Shown piece after piece: positions 38,161 to 46,783 of a stretch of 64,000 bases of DNA (the first letter of the stretch is position 1; each line of letters opens with the position of its first letter). The translations under genes and the position numbers were made by a program. A model generated the notes under the pieces. The model saw only the letters and a list, made by a program, of their open reading frames with translations. It searched no databases and was not told where the DNA came from. This stretch comes from Clostridiaceae bacterium (lineage in GTDB: Bacteria; Bacillota; Clostridia; Peptostreptococcales; Tindalliaceae), in the NCBI GenBank assembly GCA_011390155.1, contig JAABSW010000007.1, positions 49,317 through 113,316 on the forward strand, read 5' to 3'.

Positions 38161-40485
38161 TTATTTTTTATCTAATGTCTTTTCCCGCAACGCCATGAAC
38201 ACTTTTTCCGGAGTGGCCGGCAACTGTCGGATTCTCACGCCACAGGCATGATGGATAGCATCGGCAATGGCTGGTGCCACTGTGTTCAGCACCACTTCTC
38301 CAATGGACTTTGCACCAAAGGGGCCTGTCTCATCGTAACCGTCCAACAGTTCAACCCTGACCTTCCCCACGTCTGCCCGACCAGGTATTTTATACTGCAT
38401 AAAGGTATCCTGGATTAATTTTCCCGTTCTGGTGTACGTCGCTTCTTCATACAGTGCCAATCCAATACCCTGTACAATACCTCCCTCAGCCTGCACACTG
38501 GCCAGCCTTGGATTAATGGGCGTTCCACAATCCACCACCCCCACAAAATCAATGGGTGTCACCTTCCCTGTCTCCAGGTCCACTTCCACTTCTGCAAAAC
38601 CTGCCATATAGGGAGGGGCTGCTTTTTTCGGTATAAAAGAACCTGTGACACATAGTTGCTGATGCATGGTGCTGTAGGTGATTTTGTTGGCAAAATCCGC
38701 CAGGGTAATGCTGTCTTCAGGATGATAACAAATCAGCTGATCACCCTGGTAGCTGATATGTTCCTCAGTTGTTTGAAAATAAGCGGCGGCGGCCGTAACA
38801 ATGGCCGATTTCATCTTATCGGCGGCATCGATGATGGCATTGCCGGTGGTATAGGTGGTGCTGGAGGCGTAAGCGCCACTGTCAAAGGGGGTTACATCCG
38901 TATCCGCTGTGTACAGAACAATTTTATCCATGGAAACACCCAGCGCTTCCGCTGCAATCTGGGTCAGGATGGTGTCAGCACCCGTGCCAATGTCCGTAGA
39001 CCCCAATGCCAGGTTGAAAAATCCGTCATCGTTCAGTTTTAATGTGGCTGCGGCCATGTCAATGTTGGGTAGTCCTGATCCCTGTTGGGAAATGGCCATG
39101 CCCACGCCACGCACCTTGTTACCATGCCGCTGTGGGGTTATTCTCTTCTGGTCCCAGTTTATGAGGGCTTTGCCTCTGCTCACACATTCCTCCAGCAGAC
39201 AGCTGTCCATGTACATGGGTGCATCCCCGGCCCCTTTTGTGACCATGTTATAAAGCTTGGTGGTTTCACCCTTGCGAATCATGTTTTTTTCCCGTAAGGC
39301 CACTGGATCCATGTCCAGGGTTTCCGCTAACTCATTCATCGCTGATTCAAGGGCAAAAATTCCCTGGGTAACACCATACCCGCGTAAAGCCCCGCCAGGC
39401 ACATGGTTGGTGTACACCGCTTTTCCGCTGAACCGACTGGCTTCCACCTTGTTATACAAGGTTAACACTTTTTTTCCCGCACTGCCCAGCGTGGTGGCGG
39501 CATGCTCACCATAGGCACCGGTGTCCCAGATGCCCTTCATATCAATGGCCCTGATCTTACCGTCCCTGTCAGCTCCCAGGGTGATGTCGAAGGTCATGGC
39601 GTGCCTGGATGTGGTGCCCCGGAAAACCTCACGCCGGGTGTATACAATTTTAGCTGGTTTGCCCGTGATCATGGTGACCAGGGCAGGGTAAAACTCCGAA
39701 TGCACTGTTTGCTTTGAACCGAAACCTCCACCGATGCGGGGTTTGATAACCCTTATTTTGGAAAGGGGCAAGTCCAGTGCATTGCCTAAAATCCTTCTGA
39801 CATGAAAGGGGATTTGGGTGGAACTGACGATCACCAGACGCCCGTAAACATCCAGGTAGCTGTAAGTACGCTGGGTTTCCATCATCGCCTGGGCCTGACC
39901 CTGGGTTTTATAGGTATGGGTCACCACCACGGGGCATTCAGGCATTACCTCATCAACGCTTCCCAGCTCAAAATCAACCCTTCCTGCAATGTTATGCGCA
40001 GGGTCATGACCAAAATTTGCCAGGGCTTTTATGTCTTCTTCCGGGTGTATGGGCGGCATGGTGTCCGCTGTTTCCATGTCAAGGACCATGGGTTGCATTT
40101 CATAGGTGACTTTTATCATTTTCAGTGCTTTCTCTGCCGTTTTTTCATCGATTGCTGCCACGATGGCCACATCGTCTCCCACATGACGCACCCTGTGGTC
40201 AAGGAGAAACTTATCGTGGGGTGACATTTCCGGGTAGGCCTGTCCTGCCCGGGTAAAGGGCTTTCGGATAACATCCTGGTGTGTCAGCACACACACCACT
40301 CCCGGCATCTTCTCGGCCCGACCCTTGTCGATGCTGGTGATCAGGGCGTGAGGGTGAGGGCTGCGCAATACTTTTACAACCAGGGCTTCCTTTGGTGCCA
40401 AGTCATCTGTATACACTGGTTTTCCCGTTACCAGGCTGATACCGTCCATTTTAGGGAGACTCTGGTTTACGATTTTCATCCTCAT
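38161..40485 (-). CDS. Xanthine dehydrogenase-family molybdenum-binding subunit
   Basis: DGISLVTGKPVYTDDL...GGGFGSKQTV...TNHVPGGALRGYGVTQGIFALESAMNELAE...GPFGAKSIGEVVLNTVAPAIADAIHHA. Confidence 0.94.
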   Translation of the reverse strand: MRMKIVNQSLPKMDGISLVTGKPVYTDDLAPKEALVVKVLRSPHPHALITSIDKGRAEKMPGVVCVLTHQDVIRKPFTRAGQAYPEMSPHDKFLLDHRVRHVGDDVAIVAAIDEKTAEKALKMIKVTYEMQPMVLDMETADTMPPIHPEEDIKALANFGHDPAHNIAGRVDFELGSVDEVMPECPVVVTHTYKTQGQAQAMMETQRTYSYLDVYGRLVIVSSTQIPFHVRRILGNALDLPLSKIRVIKPRIGGGFGSKQTVHSEFYPALVTMITGKPAKIVYTRREVFRGTTSRHAMTFDITLGADRDGKIRAIDMKGIWDTGAYGEHAATTLGSAGKKVLTLYNKVEASRFSGKAVYTNHVPGGALRGYGVTQGIFALESAMNELAETLDMDPVALREKNMIRKGETTKLYNMVTKGAGDAPMYMDSCLLEECVSRGKALINWDQKRITPQRHGNKVRGVGMAISQQGSGLPNIDMAAATLKLNDDGFFNLALGSTDIGTGADTILTQIAAEALGVSMDKIVLYTADTDVTPFDSGAYASSTTYTTGNAIIDAADKMKSAIVTAAAAYFQTTEEHISYQGDQLICYHPEDSITLADFANKITYSTMHQQLCVTGSFIPKKAAPPYMAGFAEVEVDLETGKVTPIDFVGVVDCGTPINPRLASVQAEGGIVQGIGLALYEEATYTRTGKLIQDTFMQYKIPGRADVGKVRVELLDGYDETGPFGAKSIGEVVLNTVAPAIADAIHHACGVRIRQLPATPEKVFMALREKTLDKK

Positions 40486-40972
40486 ACCCTCCCCTTGGCA
40501 CTTGGCCCTCAGATTTTTGCTGCCTTCTCAGGTTGAAATAGGCCTGGATGGCCCTCAATTGGCTGGCGTAACCGGTACATCTGCAAAGATTACCTTTTAA
40601 AAAATGTTTGATCTCTTCTTCAGTTGGATCTTCCACTAACTGCTCCATGTACAGGATGTTCATAACGGTTCCACTGGTACAGTAGCCGCATTGATCTGCT
40701 CCCTGTTCAACAAAAAAGTTGGCGATAGTTGCCGCCTGTTGGGGAACCCCTTCTATGGTGGTGATTTCATGACCTTCTGCCTTGATGGCCAGCAACACAC
40801 AGGAAAGCACCGATTTGCCATCCAGGTGTACTGTACAGACACCACAGTTGCCAGTGTCGCATCCCTGGCGAACCCCCAGGTACCCATTGGCCCTTAATAC
40901 ATCCACCAGGTAGTCATCCGGTCTGATTTCCAGGTTCTTTGGCATGCCGTTAATGGTTGTGTTCAGTTTCAC
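40451..40972 (-). CDS. Xanthine dehydrogenase-family (2Fe-2S)-binding subunit
   Basis: GVRQGCDTGNCGVCTVHLDGKSVLSC and QCGYCTSGTVMNILY...LKGNLCRCTGY. Confidence 0.96.
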   Translation of the reverse strand: MKLNTTINGMPKNLEIRPDDYLVDVLRANGYLGVRQGCDTGNCGVCTVHLDGKSVLSCVLLAIKAEGHEITTIEGVPQQAATIANFFVEQGADQCGYCTSGTVMNILYMEQLVEDPTEEEIKHFLKGNLCRCTGYASQLRAIQAYFNLRRQQKSEGQVPRGGYEDENRKPESP

Positions 40973-41765
40973 TGTTCGCCACCTCCTTCAACACCAGCGC
41001 GACCAGTACCTTGGCCATTTCTTTTCGGTAAGCTCCCGTACCCCGGCTGTTAGTGCCAAAAACCAATTCTTCTGATGCCATCCTGGCAGTCTCTTCCAGT
41101 GCCTCATTCCAGTTGCTCTGCTTGTTCAGGTACTCCATAGCCTTGACTGCCAGTTGAGCTCTGCCGGGTCGGGCACCCAGGCAAATGCGCCAATTCCCAT
41201 CAAAAAGTGCTGCTGATGCATTTAAGAGCGAGTAATCACCATCACTATTGCGCAGGGATGTGGTGAAGGTTTCCGTTTTACCTTTTGGAATAATGATCAT
41301 CTCCAACAGGTCCCTGCCTTCAACCCCTTTTTCGAGAAAAACCTCCAGGGACATGGTGCCTGCTTTGTACAGCTTCACCTGAACGGGTAAGGCCAACAAC
41401 CCGGTAATCAAGTCGGAAAAACCATACCTTGAATACACTGTGGCGCCCAGGGTAACCACGTTTCGCAGCTGCACACCAACGATGTGCTGCACTGATAATT
41501 TAAACAGCTGGCTGAAATCGCGGTTCAGCGCTGAGTGCCTTTCAAGCTCTCCCAAGGTTACCATGGCCCCTATGTGCCATTCATGCTCCTGCTCGCTAAT
41601 ATCATTAAGGCCACAGCTGCTAAGGTCAATGAGGGTGGTGATGTTTTTACTTCCCATTCTTAGAAAACCGCCACCCCCTAATAATGTGGCAAACTTGTTT
41701 TTCTGCAAAGCCTCGTATGCTTCATCCGTTGTTGAGGGTACCACCACTTCTCTAACGGTGATCAT
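40950..41765 (-). CDS. Xanthine dehydrogenase-family FAD-binding subunit
   Basis: FATLLGGGGFLRMGSKNITTLIDLSSCGLNDI...IVGVQLRNVVTLGATVYSRYGFSDLITGLLALP. Confidence 0.93.
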   Translation of the reverse strand: MITVREVVVPSTTDEAYEALQKNKFATLLGGGGFLRMGSKNITTLIDLSSCGLNDISEQEHEWHIGAMVTLGELERHSALNRDFSQLFKLSVQHIVGVQLRNVVTLGATVYSRYGFSDLITGLLALPVQVKLYKAGTMSLEVFLEKGVEGRDLLEMIIIPKGKTETFTTSLRNSDGDYSLLNASAALFDGNWRICLGARPGRAQLAVKAMEYLNKQSNWNEALEETARMASEELVFGTNSRGTGAYRKEMAKVLVALVLKEVANSETEHNH

Positions 41766-41768
41766 CCT

Positions 41769-43133
41769 CTATCCCTCCTGTTCCATTTCTCTTCTTTCCT
41801 GTTGTTCATCCGCTAATGTTTTTTGCGGTAAAATCAGGTTTAATCCAAAGGCCACAATTGTTGAAATAACAACGGCTGAGCGGCCAAATACCATGATCAC
41901 CCAGGCCGGAAAAAGTTCCAATGACTGGGGCACTGTGGTAATACCTATACCCAGGGCAACCGCCAAGCCAACAATGGCCATGTTCCGTCCGGAAAGTTCG
42001 TCCTGAATGATCAGTTTAATGCCTGTCATGGTGATCATGGCAAACACGGTGATGGTGGCACCGCCCAGCACACTCTGGGGAATGGTTGTCATCAAAGCAC
42101 CAAATTTTGGAACGAAACCGGCAAGCAAGATAAAGCCCGCTGCAATGGCCAGGACAAAACGACTCACGACTTTTGTCATTGCCACAATTCCCACGTTTTG
42201 GCTGTAGGTTGCCGTTGGTAAACCACCTATAAAGGAGGCTAGAATACTGGAAGCACCGTTACCCATGATACCACCTGATAATTCCTGGTCTGTTGCTTCT
42301 CTGCCCATACCACCGACAGTTGTGGCAGAAAGATCACCCACCGCCTGCACTGAATTGACGATGTACATGATCACCATGCTGAGGATGGCCGGCGGGTAAA
42401 ACTCAATGCCAAAATGAAGAGGTCTTGGCACTGCAAACCATGCAGCTTCCTGTACCGGAACATAACTGACCATTCCCAGAAGGGCAGCCACCACATAACC
42501 AACAATAATTCCCACTAAAATCGAAGCCAGTTTTGCATACCCTTTCGTAAACTGGTTACAGAACAGCACCACGCTCAATGTCAGCAGTGCCACCAGCCAG
42601 TTGGCATAAGAACCATAAGTGGCAGATCCAACCCCTCCGGCAATGTAGTTAATCGCAATGGGATACAATGATAAGCCAATGGTAAAGACTACGGTACCTG
42701 CCACAAGGGGCGGAAAATATTTACGTATATGTTTAATAAAAATACCGACGAAAATCGCCACAACTCCACCCACCAACTGGGCTCCAAAAATACCTGCGAT
42801 ACCATACTGCCCACCGATGGCAATCAGTGTGGGTACATAAGCGAAACTGACACCCATGATTACCGGCAGCCTTGACCCCACTCTGCCGATGGGATACAGC
42901 TGAAGCAACGTGGCAATGCCCGCAATGAACATGGCCATCTGAACCAACAGAGTTCTGTCGGCAGAACCCAGCCCCACCACACCTGCAATAATGATGGCCG
43001 GTGTTACATTACCAACGATCATGGCCAATACATGCTGCAGCCCCAGGGGTATTGCTTTCCCCATCGAGGGTATTCCGTTTACATCAAAAACCGACGTGTT
43101 CTTCATCGTGTTGCCTGTTACCGTTTTTTCCAT
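41769..43133 (-). CDS. Uracil-xanthine permease family transporter
   Basis: IPLGLQHVLAMIVGNVTPAIIIAGVVGL...GGLPTATYSQNVGIVAMTKVVSR; start set at MEKTVTG after GGAGGAAAAAAG. Confidence 0.94.
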   Translation of the reverse strand: MEKTVTGNTMKNTSVFDVNGIPSMGKAIPLGLQHVLAMIVGNVTPAIIIAGVVGLGSADRTLLVQMAMFIAGIATLLQLYPIGRVGSRLPVIMGVSFAYVPTLIAIGGQYGIAGIFGAQLVGGVVAIFVGIFIKHIRKYFPPLVAGTVVFTIGLSLYPIAINYIAGGVGSATYGSYANWLVALLTLSVVLFCNQFTKGYAKLASILVGIIVGYVVAALLGMVSYVPVQEAAWFAVPRPLHFGIEFYPPAILSMVIMYIVNSVQAVGDLSATTVGGMGREATDQELSGGIMGNGASSILASFIGGLPTATYSQNVGIVAMTKVVSRFVLAIAAGFILLAGFVPKFGALMTTIPQSVLGGATITVFAMITMTGIKLIIQDELSGRNMAIVGLAVALGIGITTVPQSLELFPAWVIMVFGRSAVVISTIVAFGLNLILPQKTLADEQQERREMEQEG

Positions 43134-43199
43134 CTTTTTTCCTCCATTCTGGATTTTGTTTTGGAAATTTTCCTTCAACCTGTGCCGGTTTTTGTCAAA

Positions 43200-43365
43200 A
43201 CAAAAGGCCGACACAAAACCGGGGTACACCCCCACTCGTGTCGGCCACCTTGAGCTTCATCATATGATCTCAGGTCGTTACCGTCCGCATCATTCAGTTG
43301 TAGTCATCCGTTATTCCGCTTCAGCACTGGGTCTGAAGGCGGCTAATTGTCAAAATGTTCAAATA
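43200..43365 (-). promoter_or_regulatory. Structured 5' leader ending in an intrinsic terminator (candidate riboswitch/attenuator)
   Basis: Minus strand: promoter-like TTGCGA-N18-TAAGAT, hairpin GCCGCCTTCAG...CTGAAGCGG, ACCTGAG..CTCAAGGT hairpin, then GGCCGACAC...GTGTCGGCC-TTTTGTTTT, all before the permease RBS. Confidence 0.55.
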
Positions 43366-43438
43366 CATCTTACCACAATGGCCCTGGGTTTCGCAAGACG
43401 TTAAAGAAAAAATGTTAAAGAAAAAACATGGGTTGCCT

Positions 43439-44221
43439 TCATCGAATGACGAGGACAATCTTCTCAGCGTTGCGCTGGCTGTCACAAGTTACTTCTTCCA
43501 ACTCAACAGCACAGGACATTACCCCAGAAAGATTTTTAATCAACGTGGTTTCATTCTCACCATAAAATATTTTTCTGTGGTAATCCACCAGACTGTAATG
43601 ACGACCATTCACCAAGATCCCTTCTTCCAGTTTGGTCAGGCATCCCTTCAGACGTATTTCGATTCTGTTTCCCTTAATGGCAACATGTACGTCCCTGGGT
43701 CCTTTTCCTGTCTGTTTTTTAAGAAAATGAGCCATTTCACCTCTGATCTTCATCTCCACTTCCGCCACTTGGTCTGCGTCCATGAGGCAATGCTCACCTA
43801 ACACAACCACGTCACCTTTTTTCATCAGGATGTCCCTGGCCACCCGTTGCATCTGTGTCATTAGCTCTTCCAAGTTGATGGGCTTCACCACGTAGTGAAC
43901 GATACCCACATCAACCGCCTCAATAATGGTTTCTGCGTCTGATAATGCAGAGGTAATAATCACCGGTGTTTCTTTGCCGTTTCTTCTCATCTGGCGAATC
44001 ATACTAAGTCCATCCATTTCGGGCATCTTCAAATCAGTAATGACCAATTGCGGTGCTTCATCATCAATGTAGCGTAAGGCTTCTTTTCCATTGGTTGCAA
44101 TGATAAGACGCCCCACCCGTCGCTTCAGGTACAACGCCAATTCCTGTCGCGTTTGGCTGTCGTCTTCAATGTACAACACCGTTAATTGCTTTAAAACTGC
44201 AGTAGATTCAGGTTGAATCAT
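43439..44221 (-). CDS. Response regulator with C-terminal DUF2294/MpsC-like domain
   Basis: CheY-like VLYIEDDSQTRQEL...PQLVITDLKMPEMDGLSMI...VVKPINLEEL; C-terminus GKGPRDVHVAIKGNRIEIRLKGCLTKLEEGIL... resembles DUF2294. Confidence 0.85.
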   Translation of the reverse strand: MIQPESTAVLKQLTVLYIEDDSQTRQELALYLKRRVGRLIIATNGKEALRYIDDEAPQLVITDLKMPEMDGLSMIRQMRRNGKETPVIITSALSDAETIIEAVDVGIVHYVVKPINLEELMTQMQRVARDILMKKGDVVVLGEHCLMDADQVAEVEMKIRGEMAHFLKKQTGKGPRDVHVAIKGNRIEIRLKGCLTKLEEGILVNGRHYSLVDYHRKIFYGENETTLIKNLSGVMSCAVELEEVTCDSQRNAEKIVLVIR

Positions 44222-46176
44222 ATTTTTTCCCCCTTAGTCACACCATGGATCCACACAGTCATAGTAGCCCCCTTTTCCCAATTATCCCAGGTCAATCGGC
44301 CTTTCAGCCTGCTCTCCACAATGGTTTTCGTCATATATAACCCCAGTCCGGTGCCCTGCTGTTGTGATTTTGTGCTGAAATAAGGCTCAGCGATTCGGTT
44401 GATAATTTTACCCGGTATGCCGCCGCCGGTATCCGAAACCGATATTTTTACCCACTGGTCTTCAGACAGTATACGAATCACAATAGCACGGTGTGCTGGT
44501 TTATTCTCCACCAACACATCAACGGCATTGGCAATGAGATTGAACACCGCCTGGGAAAATTGGTTGGCGTAGCCGTGCAGTTGAATCTCCTCCTCTGAGG
44601 ATATATGAACAACAATATGATGCACCCTGCATTTTTCATCCATTAAATCGACAATTTTTTCAATCTCCTGAAGAGGATCGAAGGATTCTTTGTCTTTTGT
44701 AGGATTGGCAAATTGCATAAAATCATCAATGGTACCAGACATTCTATTAATTAATTTTTTGCTTTTATCCATGGACAGCATTAGCTGGCTTTCATCCAAC
44801 TCTCCATGCCAAAAAGCATCTTCCAGGTTGGCCAATACCAACCCCATGTTATTTAATGGCTGTCGCCATTGATGGGCAATGTTTGCCACCATTTCTCCCA
44901 TGGCCGCCATGCGGGCTTGATAGATCATCAAAGCTTCCTTTTTTTTGTTTTCCTCTTCTGCTCGCCTAAACAATGCTTCCATCTTGCCAGCGGTACTCCT
45001 GGAGGCCATAGTGACCAACAACACACCACTTAGCACCAAAAGTGCGATGATGCTGGTCACTAACAACATCTGTCTTTGACTTTCAGTCTGCTCACTGCGG
45101 ATGTGATCGTAGTTAAAGATGAAACGACCGGGGTTAAAAGGCTGCTGCAACATGTTGAGTTGAGACAGCAACCGATGCATTTCCTCCCATCGAAAAGCGT
45201 GCAGGTTACCCAGTTCAACAACAGGGAAATAGCTGAGTTCTCTGACCTGGTTCGCCTGAAAGAGGTTGTAGGATAATACTTCCTCTTGATCACGTTCGGG
45301 ATAAAAGGTCTCCGCAATGGAGGTTGCCATGGTTTCCGGGTGTTCCAGGGCAAACAACCAACCTTTCAGTGTCGCCTTTCTGAATCGTTCCACCAGCTCA
45401 GGGCTCTCCAGTGTCAATTTAGTGGAGGTAAAGAGACTGTCACCATAAAAATCAATGCCATGATCGATGGGGCGCATGACTTGTAAGGAAATACCTGCAT
45501 CCTCTGCTTCTTTTAGTATGCTTCCCAGGTATACCGGCACCACATCGTACTCTCCCATTAACAGATCTTTCAAAACAAAACTCCCCTGTTTTTCAGTGTA
45601 GGATAACAGCTCCGGGTCAATCCCTTCGGCGATGAGCATCGCCTGTAATTCAATGTCCAGCAAATCATCTTCTCTTCTTGCTGTGTTTACATGCACCAGA
45701 TCAACAGGTGTTCTTACCCTGGTACCTTCCTTCATGTAATAACCCACGGCACTTCTTTGAAAAATAGCTGCCACTACTGTAAGCGGTTCATTTTGGTCAT
45801 TGGCCAATAAAATGTCAACGGCCCCAACGCCAAAATCGGCCCTTCCCGCCTGCACTTCCTCTGTGGCCTGAATAACCTCACCTTCATCTGAAAATCCGGA
45901 TCGAATCTCAACAGAAAAACCTTCCTCCTCATAGAATCCTTGCCAAAGAGCGGCATAGTAACCGGCAAATTGAAACTGTGGTTCCCATCTTAACTGGAGC
46001 ACCACTTTGTCCAACCCTTCTGCCTGAACAGGAAGAACAGAAAACATGATAATACCCCATAACAACAGCAGTGCCGCCATTGATAAAAATAATAATCTCT
46101 TCCCACTGTTCCATTGAATCACATGATCATATCCTTTAAGAGAATTATCCCTTTTACTGGATTTATTTTGCATCAA
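44218..46176 (-). CDS. Sensor histidine kinase with extracytoplasmic NMT1/THI5-like domain
   Basis: KVVLQLRWEPQFQFAGYYAALWQGFYEEEGFSVEIRSG (NMT1-like); TM; MGEMVANIAHQWRQPLNNMGLVLANLED (H-box); GGGIPGKIINRIAEPYFSTKSQQQGTGLGLYMTK (ATPase). Confidence 0.94.
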   Translation of the reverse strand: MMQNKSSKRDNSLKGYDHVIQWNSGKRLLFLSMAALLLLWGIIMFSVLPVQAEGLDKVVLQLRWEPQFQFAGYYAALWQGFYEEEGFSVEIRSGFSDEGEVIQATEEVQAGRADFGVGAVDILLANDQNEPLTVVAAIFQRSAVGYYMKEGTRVRTPVDLVHVNTARREDDLLDIELQAMLIAEGIDPELLSYTEKQGSFVLKDLLMGEYDVVPVYLGSILKEAEDAGISLQVMRPIDHGIDFYGDSLFTSTKLTLESPELVERFRKATLKGWLFALEHPETMATSIAETFYPERDQEEVLSYNLFQANQVRELSYFPVVELGNLHAFRWEEMHRLLSQLNMLQQPFNPGRFIFNYDHIRSEQTESQRQMLLVTSIIALLVLSGVLLVTMASRSTAGKMEALFRRAEEENKKKEALMIYQARMAAMGEMVANIAHQWRQPLNNMGLVLANLEDAFWHGELDESQLMLSMDKSKKLINRMSGTIDDFMQFANPTKDKESFDPLQEIEKIVDLMDEKCRVHHIVVHISSEEEIQLHGYANQFSQAVFNLIANAVDVLVENKPAHRAIVIRILSEDQWVKISVSDTGGGIPGKIINRIAEPYFSTKSQQQGTGLGLYMTKTIVESRLKGRLTWDNWEKGATMTVWIHGVTKGEKI

Positions 46177-46291
46177 AATTTACGTTGACAATTATACTCG
46201 TACTTCTTCGACAAAGACTTTCATTTTCCTGCTGTTTTTATTTCGATTTAAAGGAACGCAACGACTCGATGAATTTATTGGTCTTCTCCTC

Positions 46292-46320
46292 AAAAAAAAC
46301 AATCCTAAGATCAGGATTGT
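46292..46320 (-). terminator. Terminator downstream of the small selenoprotein candidate
   Basis: ACAATCCT-N6-AGGATTGT followed by TTTTTTTT on the minus strand. Confidence 0.75.
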
Positions 46321-46610
46321 TAGTAAGTGATGTCAACTCCTTCAATAAAAATCTCTTTGGTGAACAGGTACTTCCGGATATCCAATTTCACGGTTTCCCG
46401 GTTAAATTTAATGGATTTATTAAGGTATATGGTAATCCCGTCCACTTCTTGCTTATTGAACTTCTCCGGTTCTTTTGGCAGTGATTCCATCACCGATGGA
46501 AGGTTGGGCGCCAGTCAGCAGTTTTTAAGGTCAACCTGGTCCACGGTTAAGATCCTTGTATTTTTCTTTCCTAAATATTGTTTCAGTTTATCCGATAAAA
46601 CTAGGTTCAT
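46320..46610 (-). CDS. Candidate small selenoprotein, CC/Se-motif / HesB-like (TGA at 46515-46517 read as Sec32)
   Basis: Minus-strand reading with one in-frame TGA: MNLVLSDKLKQYLGKKNTRILTVDQVDLKNCULAPNLPSVMESLPKEPEKFNKQEVDGITIYLNKSIKFNRETVKLDIRKYLFTKEIFIEGVDITY*; strong RBS AAAGGAGG; downstream terminator. Confidence 0.8.
46485..46501 (-). promoter_or_regulatory. Candidate bacterial SECIS hairpin
   Basis: TTCCATC-GGT-GATGGAA; 7-bp perfect stem, GG in loop, loop begins 20 nt after the UGA. Confidence 0.75.
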
Positions 46611-46783
46611 GCAACATCCTCCTTTATTTGGCACCATAACAATATTGATATTTTTTCAAATCTATATTCTTTTCATTTTATAGCTTTGTAAATACCCCAC
46701 TGTCAATAAAATTACACACCAACTTTTTATCTGTGAGGAAGTGAAAAACAGTGGAGCTGCATCAAACAGATAAACAGGATTCT

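Noticed and set aside
43200-43365. Classical purine (guanine/adenine) riboswitch upstream of the xanthine permease
   Set aside because: No conserved three-way-junction core sequence was found by eye; left as an unassigned structured leader.
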